From Halolamina rubra (lineage in GTDB: Archaea; Halobacteriota; Halobacteria; Halobacteriales; Haloferacaceae), in NCBI RefSeq assembly GCF_000739555.1, contig NZ_BBJN01000052.1:1-64000 (forward strand): 64,000 nucleotides of DNA. Reading direction: 5' to 3'. Numbering within the stretch: position 1 is the stretch's first letter; each line of letters begins with the position of its first letter. Below the pieces are notes generated by a model. That model searched no databases, was not told where the DNA came from, and was given only the letters and a program-made list of their open reading frames with translations. The position numbers and the translations under genes are program-made. Of this stretch, positions 35,237 to 45,112 are shown piece by piece.

Positions 35237-35845
35237 CTACTCGCCGAACCGACGCTGTCGGTCCTCGAACTCCCGAACCGCGCGGAGGTAGTCCCGCTTG
35301 CGGAAATCCCGCCAGTTCACGTCCGTGAAGTAGAGCTCCGAGTACGTCGACTGCCAGATCAGGAAGTCCGAGAGCCGCTCGGCGCCGGTTTTGACGAGCA
35401 GGTCCGGCTCCTCCGGGAACACGAGGTGGTCCGTGACCGTCTCCTCGTCGACGCCCTCGGGGGCGAGATCGCCGGCCGCCACGTCCTCGGCCATCTCCCG
35501 GACCGCGCGGGCGAACTCCCCGCGCCCGCCGAGGCCGACGTTGATCCGGATCGGCGCGGCGGCCCGCTCGCCGTCGTCGGGGCCGCGGACCGCGACCTCG
35601 CGGGGCGCGTCGATGCCGCGGAGCTCCCGGACGAGCGTCGGCACGACCGCCTCGTCGAGCACGGACACCGACACCGTCACGCGCTCGGCGCCGTAGTCGA
35701 ACGCCCAGCGCAGCGTCGCCTCAAGCGTCTCGTAGGCGCCCTGCTCCAGCAGGTCGCGCTCGGTGAGCACCAGCGCGACGTGGTCGGGGCCGTCGGCGTC
35801 GGCGAGGCGGTGGCGGAGGGCGAGATAGGCGTCGTAAGCTCCCAC
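35237..35845 (-). CDS. cis-prenyltransferase homologue lacking the catalytic Asp motif
   Basis: 202 residues, shorter than UppS. The position of the DGNRR motif reads HVALVLTERDLLEQG, so the catalytic Asp is absent. The C-terminal half is well conserved (INVGLGGRGEFARAVREMA, LLVKTGAERLSDFLIWQS, YSELYFTDVNWRDF) and ends ...RRFGE, which supplies an RxG-type motif. GTG at 35843-35845 taken as start. By analogy with NgBR/Nus1 partners of DHDDS this may be the non-catalytic subunit for the nearby UppS; that is inference. Confidence 0.82.
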   Translation of the reverse strand: MGAYDAYLALRHRLADADGPDHVALVLTERDLLEQGAYETLEATLRWAFDYGAERVTVSVSVLDEAVVPTLVRELRGIDAPREVAVRGPDDGERAAAPIRINVGLGGRGEFARAVREMAEDVAAGDLAPEGVDEETVTDHLVFPEEPDLLVKTGAERLSDFLIWQSTYSELYFTDVNWRDFRKRDYLRAVREFEDRQRRFGE

Positions 35846-35977
35846 GTCGCCGAGTAGCGGTCGCGTGCTCGAAAACCCTTCGCCGGCGCTCGATGCCGCC
35901 GGGGTCCCCCGAGCCCCCGTCTCCGGGGACGGCGTGGTGTCGGGACCGTTAAGTAGGCGTCGCAGGTAGCCGACGAC

Positions 35978-37335
35978 GTGAACCGGAGGCTCAGGCGCGA
36001 CGCCGGCTTCGCCGCGGTCTCCCTGCTCGCGCTCGCGGCGCCGCTGCTGGGGCGGGCGACGGCGCTGCCGTTCCTCGCCGTCGCCGGCGCCGCGGCGTTT
36101 CTGGTCGACGACGGCCCCCTGTACGAGCTGTTCGCCCGCCCCCGGGACCGACAGGCGGGCCGGCTGTACGGCCTCGCCTCCTTCGCGCTCGCGGCGGCCG
36201 TGCTCGCCTTCCTCGCGGCGCCGCCGGTCGCTGCGACGTACACGATGCCGCTCCCGGCGTTCGCCGCCAGCGTCGTCACCGTCGGCGTCGGCAACCTCGG
36301 CGCGACCGCCGTCCGCGACCGGTTCGACGAGCAGTTCCTCGTCGTCGCGGCGTTCGCGATCGCCGCGTTCCTCGCCGCGCTGCTGGCCCAGCTGATCGTC
36401 GTCGCGCTGGCGTCGACGCCGTTCGCCGCGGCCGGCGTCGACGTTGGCTTCGCGGCCGCGCCGACGTTCACGTTCCACGCCGCGATGGCGGCGCTGATCG
36501 GCGCGCTCACGCGCTCGATGCTCTCGCCGGGCGACACCGCCGCCGTCACGTTCGCGGTCGGCGCGTCGATGCTCGTCGTCGGCGCGCTCGTCCCCGCGGT
36601 CCACGTGCTCGACGTGGCGCTCGCGCTGGGCGTCGCCCTGTTCCTCGGCGGCTTCACCTACGCACCGGCACCGCCTCCGGCGAGGGGATGCTCGCTGGCG
36701 TGGTGTTCAGCCTCGTCACCATCGGCTTCGGCGGCCCGGGCTGGTTCGTCATCCTCCTCACCTTCTTCGGGATCGGCTCGCTGTCGACGAAGTTCCGCTA
36801 CGAGGAGAAGGCCGACCGCGGCGTCGCCGAGGCGAACGAGGGCGCCCGCGGGCTCGGCAACGTGCTCGGCAACGCGGGGATCGCCCTCGCCGCGGTCGTC
36901 GGCTTCGCGGCCGTCGGCGCGGGCGAGTTCCCGATCGACCCGAACCTGTTCCGGCTCGCGTTCGCCGGCTCGCTGGCGACGGCGACGGGCGACACGCTCT
37001 CCAGCGAGATCGGCGGCCTGTTCGACACGCCGCGACTGGTCACCACCGGCGAGCGCGTCCCGCCGGGCACCGACGGCGCCGTCACCTGGCAGGGCGAGCT
37101 CGCGGGGCTCGTCGGCGCGGCGCTGGTCGGCGTGCTGGCGGTCCTGCTGCTGGGCGTCACTCGGAGCCCGGCGGCGGTCGTCGCGCTCGTGACGCTGGGC
37201 GGGTTCGCCGGGATGACCGCCGACAGCCTGCTCGGCGCCACCGTCGAGGGCGACCGGCTCGAGAACGAGACGGTGAACCTGCTCGCGACGCTGGCCGGGG
37301 CGCTCGCGAGCGTGCTGGTCGCCTTCGTGGTGTGA
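35978..37335 (+). CDS. DUF92 family membrane protein, frameshifted as assembled
   Basis: About 452-residue polytopic membrane protein of the DUF92/TIGR00297 family. GTG start at 35978, preceded by a TTAAG-like promoter element. The first frame covers about seven N-terminal helices and reaches LFLGGFTYA near 36660. There one base is missing (TACGCACC where TACGCNACC is needed), and the protein continues as TGTASGEGMLAGVVFSLV in another frame to 37335, including KFRYEEKADRGVAEANEGARGLGNVLGN and the DTLSSEIG motif. Function unknown, possibly in lipid metabolism. The stop overlaps the GNAT start. Confidence 0.85.
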
Positions 37336-37739
37336 TCCGCGAGGGCCGCCCCGCCGACCGGCCCGCGATCCGCGGCCTCCAGGAGCTCCTCCCCGAACCC
37401 GCGCCGGAGCTGCTCGACCCCGTCGCCGGCGGCGAACTGTTCGTCTCGACGGCGGCGGGCGGGGTCGTCGGCTACCTGCTCTGGCTCCCCGGGGATCCCG
37501 TGTACGTCGCCGAAGCCGTCGTTCACCCGGAGTACCGCCGGGAGGGCCGCGGCCGCGCGCTGTTCGAAGCGCTGTTCGACCGGTTCGAACCGGAGACCGC
37601 TGTCGTCCTCAGGGTCGCCGCCGACAACGAGGGCGCGCGGGCGCTCTACCGGGAGCTCGGCTTCGGGCGCGTCGGCGTCGAGCCCGACGCGTACGACGGC
37701 GGCGCGGGCTACCTGTTTCGCGCCGTCGTCGACGGGTGA
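37332..37739 (+). CDS. GNAT family N-acetyltransferase
   Basis: 135 residues. Acetyl-CoA motif A is present as VHPEYRREGRGRALFEALFDRF, and motif B as NEGARALYRELGFGRVG. GTG start overlapping the DUF92 stop (GTGTGA), so translationally coupled. Substrate unknown. Confidence 0.85.
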   Translation: MIREGRPADRPAIRGLQELLPEPAPELLDPVAGGELFVSTAAGGVVGYLLWLPGDPVYVAEAVVHPEYRREGRGRALFEALFDRFEPETAVVLRVAADNEGARALYRELGFGRVGVEPDAYDGGAGYLFRAVVDG

Positions 37740-37787
37740 ACTGCCGATACGCATACAGTTCTGGAGCGTGCAGTGGTGTGTGAGACC

Positions 37788-38261
37788 ATGCCGAAGAAGC
37801 CAGGCGACTCCCGCGCCGTGCGCTACCTCGCCGAGCACGGGCCCTCCCCCCGCGACGAGCTCCCCGTGAAGAACCTCGCGAAGAACGTGCGGTCGCTGAT
37901 CGGGACGCTCAACATCTCCGGCGGCCCGGGCGGCGGCGGGTCGACGGCCGGCGTCGCGGGCGGGCTGACGGGGATCGCCTACCTCCGCGACGAGCACGCC
38001 CTCTCGGAGGTCGTCGAGGCCTGGCTCGCCGAGAACGAGTCCCAGATCGAGGAGATATCCCCGGACTCGGTCCGGCGGCGCCTACGGGCGTCGGTGCCCC
38101 ACGAGAAACGCGACGTGGTCAGCGAGGTGCTCTCCGCCGAGGGGTACGAGGTGGACTACACCGACCGCGGCGGGCGACAGACCGAGCCGTTCGAGTGTAG
38201 CCTCTGCGGGGAGTCGGTGCCCGACATCGCCTCCCACCTGCCGGAGTGTCCGGAGCGGTAG
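37788..38261 (+). CDS. haloarchaeal protein with C-terminal zinc finger
   Basis: 157 residues: a helix-rich N-terminal domain, a Gly-rich loop (SGGPGGGGSTAG, 45-56), a helical middle, and a C-terminal C2H2-like finger (FECSLCGESVPDIASHLPEC). The first 30 residues resemble a winged-helix start (SRAVRYLAEHGPSPRDELP). Possibly DNA-binding. Its stop abuts that of dnaG (convergent). Confidence 0.7.
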   Translation: MPKKPGDSRAVRYLAEHGPSPRDELPVKNLAKNVRSLIGTLNISGGPGGGGSTAGVAGGLTGIAYLRDEHALSEVVEAWLAENESQIEEISPDSVRRRLRASVPHEKRDVVSEVLSAEGYEVDYTDRGGRQTEPFECSLCGESVPDIASHLPECPER

Positions 38262-39671
38262 TCAGTCGAGGAACCCCTCGACCGGCCGCACGTGCGGGGT
38301 CGCGGGCTGTTTGACGAACTCGCCGGTCGACCGGGCGACCGCGTGCTGGAGGTCGCGATCGGCCGCGGCGTCGAGCGTGCGCTGGTCGAGCTCGCCGTCG
38401 AGCACCAGCGCGTGGGCGCCGTCGCTCCCGTCGACGGTCTCGTAGGCGTCGTCGGCCGGCGCCTCGGTCAGCGTCTCCAGCTCGTCGTCGAGCAGGCGAA
38501 CCGTGCCGGCGTTCTCGCCGACGACTTCCCGAACGTGCTGGGTCAGCGTCGGCGCAGCCTCGGTCGGTTCCGCTTCCGTCTCGGGTTCGGCGGCCGCCTC
38601 GACCTGGTCGACGAGCGACGGCTCGGCCACCGCCGCGGCGCCGCCGTCCGCCGACGCCGTCGCGCTGGTGTCAGCGGTGGAGCCGTCGCCCCGAGCCGCC
38701 GAGGCGGGCTCGTCGTCGGCGTCGGCGGCGTCCGAGCGGGCCTCGTCCCGCAGCGGCGGCGCCTCGCCGTCGGCGGCGGACGAGGAGTCGGTCGCCTCGC
38801 TCCGGACGTGGCTCGACCCGCCGGTCGCGACCTCGCGGGCGGACTCGGGGTCGCCGGCCTGCCGGGCGCGCTCGTACACCTCGTAGGGCGTCTTCTCCCG
38901 GAGCGCGGCCAGCAGTTCGCCGCGCTGGAGCTCCTCGACCGACTCGCCCTCGGGGGCGAACGCGACGAAGTCCACGTCGCCGACCTGGCCGAGCTCCCGG
39001 AGGATAAGCTGGCCGCCGCGGTCGCCGTCGAGGAACGCGGTCGTCGTCCGCTCTTTCGTGAGTTCGGCGACGGCGTCGGGGACGTTCGTCCCCTCGACGG
39101 CGACGGCGTTCTTCACGCCGAACTCGAGCAGGCGGGCCACGTCGGCCCGGCCCTCGACGACGACGATGGCGTCGCCGTCGTCGACGTTCGGGCCGGCGGG
39201 GTAGCCCTCGTACTCGTGCATCTCGCCGGCGCGGACCGACTCGCGGACCTCCTCGTGGAGCTCGTCGCTGGTGAGGACGGTCTCCTCGAAGGAGTTCGCG
39301 AGCAGCTCCTTGGCGCGCTGGACGACGATGCGGCGCTTGGCGGCGCGGACGTCCTCGATGTTCGTCACTTCGATGCGGGCCTGACAGGGGCCGACCCGGG
39401 AGATGGTTTCGAGGGAGGCCGCGAGGATCGCCGTCTCGACCTTGTCGAGCGAGGAGGCGATGGTCACGTCGCCGAAGGACTGCCCGCCCTCCGTCTCGAC
39501 GCTCACGTCGATGCGGCCGACTTTCGAGGAGTCCTGCAGGTCCCGCAGGTCCATCTCGTCGCCGAGTAGCCCCTCGGTCTGGCCGAACACCGCGCCGACG
39601 ACGTCGCTGCGCTCGATGACGCCGTCCGCCGATAGCTTCGCGTGGATGAGGTATTTGGCTGTGTCTTGCAT
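38262..39671 (-). CDS. dnaG: archaeal DnaG-like primase
   Basis: 469 residues. Conserved N-terminal domain, then a Toprim domain with Glu173 (VVVEGRADVARLL) and the Asp pair 215/217 (AFLDGDRGGQ). A long acidic, Ala/Glu-rich insertion (about 285-395) typical of halophiles precedes the C-terminal conserved domain (VRLLDDELETL, FVKQPATPHVRPVEGFLD). Archaeal DnaG can synthesise primers and is also linked to the RNA exosome. ATG 39669-39671. The 200 bp upstream hold a TATA-like GGTATAACC (about 39743-39752, minus strand). Confidence 0.94.
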   Translation of the reverse strand: MQDTAKYLIHAKLSADGVIERSDVVGAVFGQTEGLLGDEMDLRDLQDSSKVGRIDVSVETEGGQSFGDVTIASSLDKVETAILAASLETISRVGPCQARIEVTNIEDVRAAKRRIVVQRAKELLANSFEETVLTSDELHEEVRESVRAGEMHEYEGYPAGPNVDDGDAIVVVEGRADVARLLEFGVKNAVAVEGTNVPDAVAELTKERTTTAFLDGDRGGQLILRELGQVGDVDFVAFAPEGESVEELQRGELLAALREKTPYEVYERARQAGDPESAREVATGGSSHVRSEATDSSSAADGEAPPLRDEARSDAADADDEPASAARGDGSTADTSATASADGGAAAVAEPSLVDQVEAAAEPETEAEPTEAAPTLTQHVREVVGENAGTVRLLDDELETLTEAPADDAYETVDGSDGAHALVLDGELDQRTLDAAADRDLQHAVARSTGEFVKQPATPHVRPVEGFLD

Positions 39672-39872
39672 GGTGAGTGCCCGATCCGGGCTGAATGGTG
39701 ATGTGCGGCGGTCGCTCCGCTCGTTCGAAACGAGGCGATACGGTGGGTTATACCTGTCGTCGGGTGGGTTCTCGCACGGCTTTCGGCCGCCGAGGGCGGC
39801 GACGGATCGCTCTCGATCGAGAGCAGGGAACCCACTAGGAGGAGCAGCGGCCCGAACAGGGACAGTCGTCGC

Positions 39873-40871
39873 CTACTCCCCGGTCAGCGCCTGACTCGCC
39901 GGCGAGAACTCGATCGTCTCGCCCAGCCCGGCGTCGACGGCCTTCTCGTACAGCAGGTACGCGCCGGCGACCGTCTCGATCCCGGTGCCGCCGGAGTCGA
40001 ACACCGTGATCTCCTCGTCGTCCGTCCGCCCCTCGGCCTCGCCCGCGACCACCTCGCCGAGTTCGGCGTGGATGTGGTCCTCGTCGACGACGCCGGCCTC
40101 CAGCGCGTGGAGGAACGAGCCCGCGTCCTGGGTCGCGCGGGCCCGGAGATCGGGGACGTATTTCGCGCGCTCGATCGTCGTCGCGTCGAGTTCGCGCTTG
40201 TCGGGGTCGTACTGCCCCATCGCCGTGACGTGGGTGCCGGGTTCGAGGTCGTCGCCGTCGAACACCGGCTCCGAGGCGGTCGTCGCCGTGATCACCACGT
40301 CGGCGTCCTCGATCGCCGCGGCGGAGGAGGCCACGGCGGCGACGGAGGCGTCGAGGCGCTCGTTCATCTCGCCGGCGAACCCCTCGCGGGACTCCTTCGT
40401 CGGGGAGTACACCCAGACCGTCTCGAGGTCGCGGACCTCCGCGGTACAGCGCAGTTGGCCGCGGGCCTGCGCGCCGGAGCCGATCACGGCGACGCTGTCG
40501 GCGTCCGCGCGGGCGAGCGCGTCGACGCCGACGGCGCCCGTCGCACCGGTTTTGAACGGGTTCATCGACGCGCCGTCGAGCAGCGCCAGCGGCTCGCCCG
40601 ACTCGGCGTCGAACAGCGGCGTCGCGAACCACGCGTCGCGCTCGGCGAAGCCGGCGCTGTACATGTACCCGCCCATCGCGCCCGTGTCCGGCAGCACCGC
40701 GCCGTAGGTGGTGAGCATCCCCGGCGGCTCCTCGCTGCCGAGTTTGGTCCGGGGTTCGGCGGCGGCGCCCTCGCCGCGCTGGCGGTACCCCTCGCGGACG
40801 GCGTCGACGAACTCCGCGGGCGTCGCGAGGCCGTCGAGCTCGTCGCTTCGCAGGAACAGCGTCTCGGTCAT
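39873..40871 (-). CDS. ornithine cyclodeaminase / mu-crystallin family protein
   Basis: 332-residue NAD(P)-binding enzyme. The Rossmann motif is VAVIGSGAQARGQLR (about 127-141). The substrate-binding N-terminal segment PRTKLGSEEPPGMLTTYGA and the DVVITATTASEPVF motif match the family, which includes ornithine cyclodeaminase and the archaeal alanine dehydrogenase. Which reaction applies cannot be decided from sequence. Single gene, no signal. Confidence 0.88.
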   Translation of the reverse strand: MTETLFLRSDELDGLATPAEFVDAVREGYRQRGEGAAAEPRTKLGSEEPPGMLTTYGAVLPDTGAMGGYMYSAGFAERDAWFATPLFDAESGEPLALLDGASMNPFKTGATGAVGVDALARADADSVAVIGSGAQARGQLRCTAEVRDLETVWVYSPTKESREGFAGEMNERLDASVAAVASSAAAIEDADVVITATTASEPVFDGDDLEPGTHVTAMGQYDPDKRELDATTIERAKYVPDLRARATQDAGSFLHALEAGVVDEDHIHAELGEVVAGEAEGRTDDEEITVFDSGGTGIETVAGAYLLYEKAVDAGLGETIEFSPASQALTGE

Positions 40872-40925
40872 ACCCGAACCGTGGTCGGCGAGCGTCTAAA
40901 GCGTACTTGCCGACCCCGTCGGCGA

Positions 40926-41156
40926 TCAGTCGGCGTTCGACGCCGGCGGCTCCGAGCGGCCGGGCGCGTCGGGCGCCCCGTACCCGTCGGCCACCGGGTT
41001 CCTGACGAACAGCGCGTGGCCGACTACGACCGTCGCCGCCCCGGCCCCCAGCGCCAACGCCCCGCGCAAGGGGATTCCGAGCAGGGAGAGCGCTGCCGTC
41101 ACTCCGATCAACACGGCCGGAATCAGGGCCAGAACGTAGTCGTAGTAGCCAGTCAT
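40926..41156 (-). CDS. small membrane protein (76 aa)
   Basis: Two hydrophobic helices (about 7-25 and 30-49) followed by a hydrophilic Pro/Asp tail. Host-like codon use and a clear ATG at 41154-41156. Unknown function. Confidence 0.6.
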   Translation of the reverse strand: MTGYYDYVLALIPAVLIGVTAALSLLGIPLRGALALGAGAATVVVGHALFVRNPVADGYGAPDAPGRSEPPASNAD

Positions 41157-41353
41157 GTTCCGGTAACGAGTTTGCCACGATCGCTATTAACTGTTACTCC
41201 GGTCGTCGAGGTAATCCGAACCGTGGTCACTGATGGCCAGTTAGAAACGGTTGCCGAATCTTCTCAGTGAATTCTGATAACTTATGCGTCGTCGGTCACG
41301 GCCCCGTGGCTGCCGGTTCGTGCTGGAAGTTCGCGTCGAGAAGAACGCGTCGC

Positions 41354-41758
41354 CTACCGGAGCTTGAACGCCAGCCAGCGCCAGCCGCCGAGGGCGACGC
41401 CGCCGGTGACCAGCATCACGCCGAGGAAGATCAGCAGCCCCTGGTCGAGGTTCGTCTGCAGCACGCCACGGAGGAGGACGCCGACGACCGCCGCCGGCAC
41501 CCACGAGCGGAGCGCCAGCGGCACCGCGGCCTTCGCCGACTCGGCGGCGCCCGCGGAGTAGGCGCCGATCGGGACGCTCGCCACGGCCCAGCCGACCAGG
41601 AACGGGGCGGCGGTCTCGATCAGCGCCGTCGGCCCCGTGAGGGTGCCGTGGCCGTACTTCATACCTATCGCGATCACCGCGACGATCGCGATCACGTCGC
41701 CGACCGCCAGCGGCGCGGCCGACCGGTCGACCCGCTTCGAGAGGAACGACTCGCTCAT
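41354..41758 (-). CDS. DUF3054 family membrane protein
   Basis: 134 residues with four helices. The DUF3054 pattern is visible: VGDVIAIVAVIAIGMKYGHG, then PFLVGWAVASVPIGAYS and a C-terminal helix pair around LLRGVLQTN. Function unknown. The 197 bp on its 3' side hold nothing I can support. Confidence 0.8.
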   Translation of the reverse strand: MSESFLSKRVDRSAAPLAVGDVIAIVAVIAIGMKYGHGTLTGPTALIETAAPFLVGWAVASVPIGAYSAGAAESAKAAVPLALRSWVPAAVVGVLLRGVLQTNLDQGLLIFLGVMLVTGGVALGGWRWLAFKLR

Positions 41759-41806
41759 GGCCGCGGCTTCCCCCTCCTCCGTAGTGCTCCTTCGCTCCCG
41801 TCCCGA

Positions 41807-42400
41807 TCAGTCCGCCCCCGGGACGCGACCGACCGCGGTGTACACTGTCCCGCGATCGAGCACTCGTGACTGCAGGCCCGCCCGCGTGAGCTCCTGCGCC
41901 GCGGCGTCGGCGGCGACGAACTCGGAGTCCATCCCGAACAGCGCCTCGCCGAGGGCGATCCCGCGACCCGGGAGCGTGGTGGGGTCGAAGTCCCGGATCA
42001 CCACCACGCCGCCGGGTGCGACGACGCGTGTGGCCTCCCGGATCGCGGCCTCGCGGTCCGGGAGGTGGTGGTAGGCGTCGACGACGACCGCGGCGTCGAC
42101 AGCGTCGTCACGGAGCGGCAGTCGGCCGGCGTCCGCACGGACCGTCGGGAGCCCGCGGTCGTGTGCCCGGGCGAGCATGCCCACGGATACGTCGGCGACG
42201 ACGGGGTCGTAGTCGTCCGCGAGCGCAGCCGAGACCCGGCCGGTGCCGCCGGCGAGATCCAGCACGCGCTCGACCGGGCGGTCCGCGAACGCGAACGCGT
42301 CGGTCGCCCAGTCGGTACCGGAGGGCGGCATGAACACGTCGTACAGTCGCGCGACACGGTCGAAGAAGCGCACGTCGCCCCGGCCGAGCCAGCCAGTCAT
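41807..42400 (-). CDS. class I SAM-dependent methyltransferase
   Basis: 197 residues, Methyltransf_11/UbiE-like. SAM motif VERVLDLAGGTGRVSAAL (about 43-60), motif II-like VDAAVVVDAYHHLPD, and the post-motif VVAPGGVVVIRDFDP. N-terminal RFFDRVARLYDVFMPPSG resembles UbiE/COQ5-type enzymes. Substrate not determinable. ATG 42398-42400. Confidence 0.85.
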   Translation of the reverse strand: MTGWLGRGDVRFFDRVARLYDVFMPPSGTDWATDAFAFADRPVERVLDLAGGTGRVSAALADDYDPVVADVSVGMLARAHDRGLPTVRADAGRLPLRDDAVDAAVVVDAYHHLPDREAAIREATRVVAPGGVVVIRDFDPTTLPGRGIALGEALFGMDSEFVAADAAAQELTRAGLQSRVLDRGTVYTAVGRVPGAD

Positions 42401-42479
42401 TGGCGGCGGTTGGCGCCCCGGCGGAATCAACCCTCGGACGAGCGAACGCTGATAAGGGTGCAGCCGTTTCGGTCGGATA

Positions 42480-43152
42480 TGGAGTTCGCGCTGCTGGGCT
42501 GGCCGGACGCGGGGCCGACGCTACGGCTCGACTTCCGGGAGTTCAGCTACGCGGGGAAGTTCGTCATGAGCAACACGGGGAAAGCGGTCGCTCGGGACCC
42601 CGGCGGCCCGCGGGCGGCGCCGCCGCGCGTCGACGCCGACATCGACCGCCCGGACCCGGGCAGCGAGGGCGACCCCTTCGAGCGCGACGTGGTCGCCGCC
42701 GCGGCGTTCAACGAGGACCGCACCGACCCGGGGGTGCTGTGGATCCGCTACATCACCACCCGCCACGACCGCCGGGGAGAGGGGATCGGCGCCCGGCTCG
42801 CCGCGTTCGTCGCCGAACGCGCGGCCGAACGGGGGTACCGACGCTGCCGGATCGCGGTCAACAACCCGTTCGCCTACCACGCGCTGTACAAGGCGGGGTT
42901 CGTGTTCACCGGCCGGGAGACCGGGCTCGCGGAGCTGGTGCTCGAACGCCCCGGCCAGCGCGACGCGGCGACCTACCAGTGCGGGCTGGACACGTTCCGG
43001 ACCGACGAGGACCGCGACCTGAGCGACGACGAGCGCGCCTTCCTCGACCGCCACGAGGGCGACGCGGCGCCGGATCTCGTGGGGGTACCGAACGAGGAGG
43101 CGCCCGCGACGACGCCGGGGACGACGGCGCGGCCGACCTCCCCGAGCCCTGA
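42480..43152 (+). CDS. GNAT-like acetyltransferase, frameshifted near the 3' end
   Basis: About 225 residues. N terminus MEFALLGWPDAGPTLRLDF is a familiar haloarchaeal start. The acetyl-CoA motif is YITTRHDRRGEGIGARLAAFVAERAAERGY with IAVNNPFAYHALYKAGFVFTG after it. As assembled the frame overruns the fen1 start by 120 bp. One missing base near 43107 (CCCGCGACGAC) would instead give an acidic ending (...DDGAADLPEP) and a stop at 43150-43152, 45 bp before fen1. I take that as the true end. Confidence 0.75.
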
Positions 43153-43197
43153 CCGTCGACCCTCCACCTTCAAGCCCGCCCGTCGGCTACGCGACCC

Positions 43198-44178
43198 ATG
43201 GGCAACGCGGATCTCCGCGACGTGGCCGCGATCGAGGCGGTCTCCTTCGACTCGCTCGCGGGCAGCGTCGTCGCCGTCGACGCGCACAACTGGCTCTACC
43301 GCTACCTCACGACGACGGTGAAGTTCACCGCCGACTCCGTGTACACGACCGGCTCGGGCGAGGAGGTCGCGAACCTCGTCGGCGTCGTCCAGGGGCTGCC
43401 GAAGTTCTTCGAACACGACGTGACGCCGGTGTTCGTGTTCGACGGCGGCGTCACCGACCTCAAGAGCGACGAGGTCGAGCGCCGCCGCGAGCAGCGCGAG
43501 AAAGCGGAGGAGCGACGGAAGGAGGCCGAGGAGGCCGGCGACGGCGTCGAGGCCGCGCGGCTCGACGCCCGCACCCAGCGCCTGACCGACACGATCCACG
43601 AGACGACCCGCGGGCTGCTCGACCGACTCGACGTGCCGTACATCGAGGCGCCGGCGGAGGGCGAGGCGCAGTGCGCGCACATGGCCGCCCGCGGCGACGT
43701 GGACTACGCCGGCAGCGAGGACTACGACACGATGGTGTTCGGCGCGCCGCGGACGCTGCGCCAGCTCACCTCGAAGGGCGATCCGGAGCTGATGGACCTG
43801 CAGGCGACCCTCGAGAAACACGAGATCACCTACGAACAGCTGGTCGACGTGGCGCTGCTGATGGGGACTGACTTCAACGAGGGCGTCAGCGGCTACGGCC
43901 CCAAGACCGCCGTGAAGGCGATCAAGGAGCACGGCGACATCTGGGGCGTGATGGAGGCCGACGACGTGTACGTCGAGAACGCCGACCGCATCCGGGAGCT
44001 GTTCTTCGACCCGCCGGTCACCGACGAGTACGAGGTGAATCTCGACGTGGACCCCGACATCGACGCCGCTCGGGCGTACGTCGTCGACGAGTGGGAGGTC
44101 GACGCCGACGAGGTCGAGCGGGGCTTCGAGCGCATCGAGGAGTCGCTAGTCCAGACCGGGCTGGACGACTGGACGTAG
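43198..44178 (+). CDS. fen: flap endonuclease 1
   Basis: Structure-specific 5' nuclease for Okazaki-fragment maturation. 326 residues. Active-site acids are seen in [13 protein letters not shown] (Asp28), [23 protein letters not shown] and [13 protein letters not shown], and the H3TH region [20 protein letters not shown]. The C terminus QTGLDDWT is a PIP-box-like tail for PCNA binding. Normal length and start. Confidence 0.96.
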   Translation: MGNADLRDVAAIEAVSFDSLAGSVVAVDAHNWLYRYLTTTVKFTADSVYTTGSGEEVANLVGVVQGLPKFFEHDVTPVFVFDGGVTDLKSDEVERRREQREKAEERRKEAEEAGDGVEAARLDARTQRLTDTIHETTRGLLDRLDVPYIEAPAEGEAQCAHMAARGDVDYAGSEDYDTMVFGAPRTLRQLTSKGDPELMDLQATLEKHEITYEQLVDVALLMGTDFNEGVSGYGPKTAVKAIKEHGDIWGVMEADDVYVENADRIRELFFDPPVTDEYEVNLDVDPDIDAARAYVVDEWEVDADEVERGFERIEESLVQTGLDDWT

Positions 44179-44212
44179 CTCGGGTCCAGAAACCGCCGGT
44201 CGCCGAAACCAC

Positions 44213-44683
44213 CTACTCCGCTTCCACGAACGAGACCGACAGCGCCGCGGCCGGCGACGCCGCCCGGTGGGCGTACGCGACGGCGGCGTCGACACCGTCG
44301 GGCTGGCGGGCGATCCCGAAGCAGTCGATCCGGACGACGAGGCGGCCGTCGTCGACCGTGCCGCGCAGCACCGGCCCGGTGCTCGAGAGGACGACGTACG
44401 GCGGCGCGGCCACGGGCGTCGCCGGCAGTGCGTAGCCCGCGGCGTCGACGGCCGCCGCGAGCGCCTCCGGGAGCTTCTCGAGCACGCCGGCGTCGGCGAG
44501 TTCAGCGCGTAGGTCCTCCACCAGCGCGTCGCGGTCGGGGGTCGCCCGTCGGCCGTCGTCGAGTCGGGGCCACTCCGCCGCCACGGCGTCGGCGGCGGCG
44601 AGCACGGCGTCGACGGCGTCGGCGCGGGCGTCGAGCAGGTGTGCTCGCGGGGCGGCCGCGGGGTCGTCGGCGGTCACGGCCAC
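44213..44683 (-). CDS. haloarchaeal conserved protein, unknown
   Basis: 156 residues, GTG start (44681-44683). Ala/Asp-rich helical N-terminal two thirds, then a beta-rich C terminus (PPYVVLSSTGPVLRGTVDDGRLVVRIDCFGIAR) recalling small ligand-binding or dimerisation modules. No motif recognised. Confidence 0.65.
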   Translation of the reverse strand: MAVTADDPAAAPRAHLLDARADAVDAVLAAADAVAAEWPRLDDGRRATPDRDALVEDLRAELADAGVLEKLPEALAAAVDAAGYALPATPVAAPPYVVLSSTGPVLRGTVDDGRLVVRIDCFGIARQPDGVDAAVAYAHRAASPAAALSVSFVEAE

Positions 44684-44770
44684 TGGTCGGCGGGCCGGCG
44701 GCTTGAGTGTGGCTCTCCTCGTCCCCTACCCACCGACCCGTTTTTCCCCGTCGCCCCCCGGGTGTTGGGT

Positions 44771-45043
44771 ATGGAGACCGACGAACTCGAAGCCATCATC
44801 GAGGCCGAGATCCCCGACGCGGAGGCGACGGTCGACCTCCCGCGGGCGCACCACGACCGGAACCACCAGGACGCCCACTTCGCCGCCGTCGTCGTCTCGC
44901 CGGCGTTCGAGGGGGAGACGCTGGTCGACCAGCACAAGATGGTGTACGACGCCGTCGGCGACGAGATGACCGACAGCGTCCACGCCCTGGAGATCGAGAC
45001 GTACACGCCCGCGGAGTACGCCGAGCGACAGGACGAGGCGTAG
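44771..45043 (+). CDS. BolA family protein
   Basis: 90 residues. Pattern is METDELEAIIEAEIPDAEATV, then HFAAVVVSPAFEGETLVDQHKMVYDAVGDEM with the family's conserved His in DQHKMVY. BolA proteins pair with monothiol glutaredoxins in iron-sulfur handling; archaeal partners are unclear. Confidence 0.87.
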   Translation: METDELEAIIEAEIPDAEATVDLPRAHHDRNHQDAHFAAVVVSPAFEGETLVDQHKMVYDAVGDEMTDSVHALEIETYTPAEYAERQDEA

Positions 45044-45112
45044 CGACCGACGGCGGCCGGCCGCGACGCCGACACCGGAGGGTTTTACGCCGCACCGGCC
45101 GACCTATCGCGC

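Noticed and set aside
39676-39834. Gene in the gap between dnaG and the ornithine cyclodeaminase family gene
   Set aside because: Only short frames without codon bias or start signals; the region appears to be the dnaG leader and promoter.
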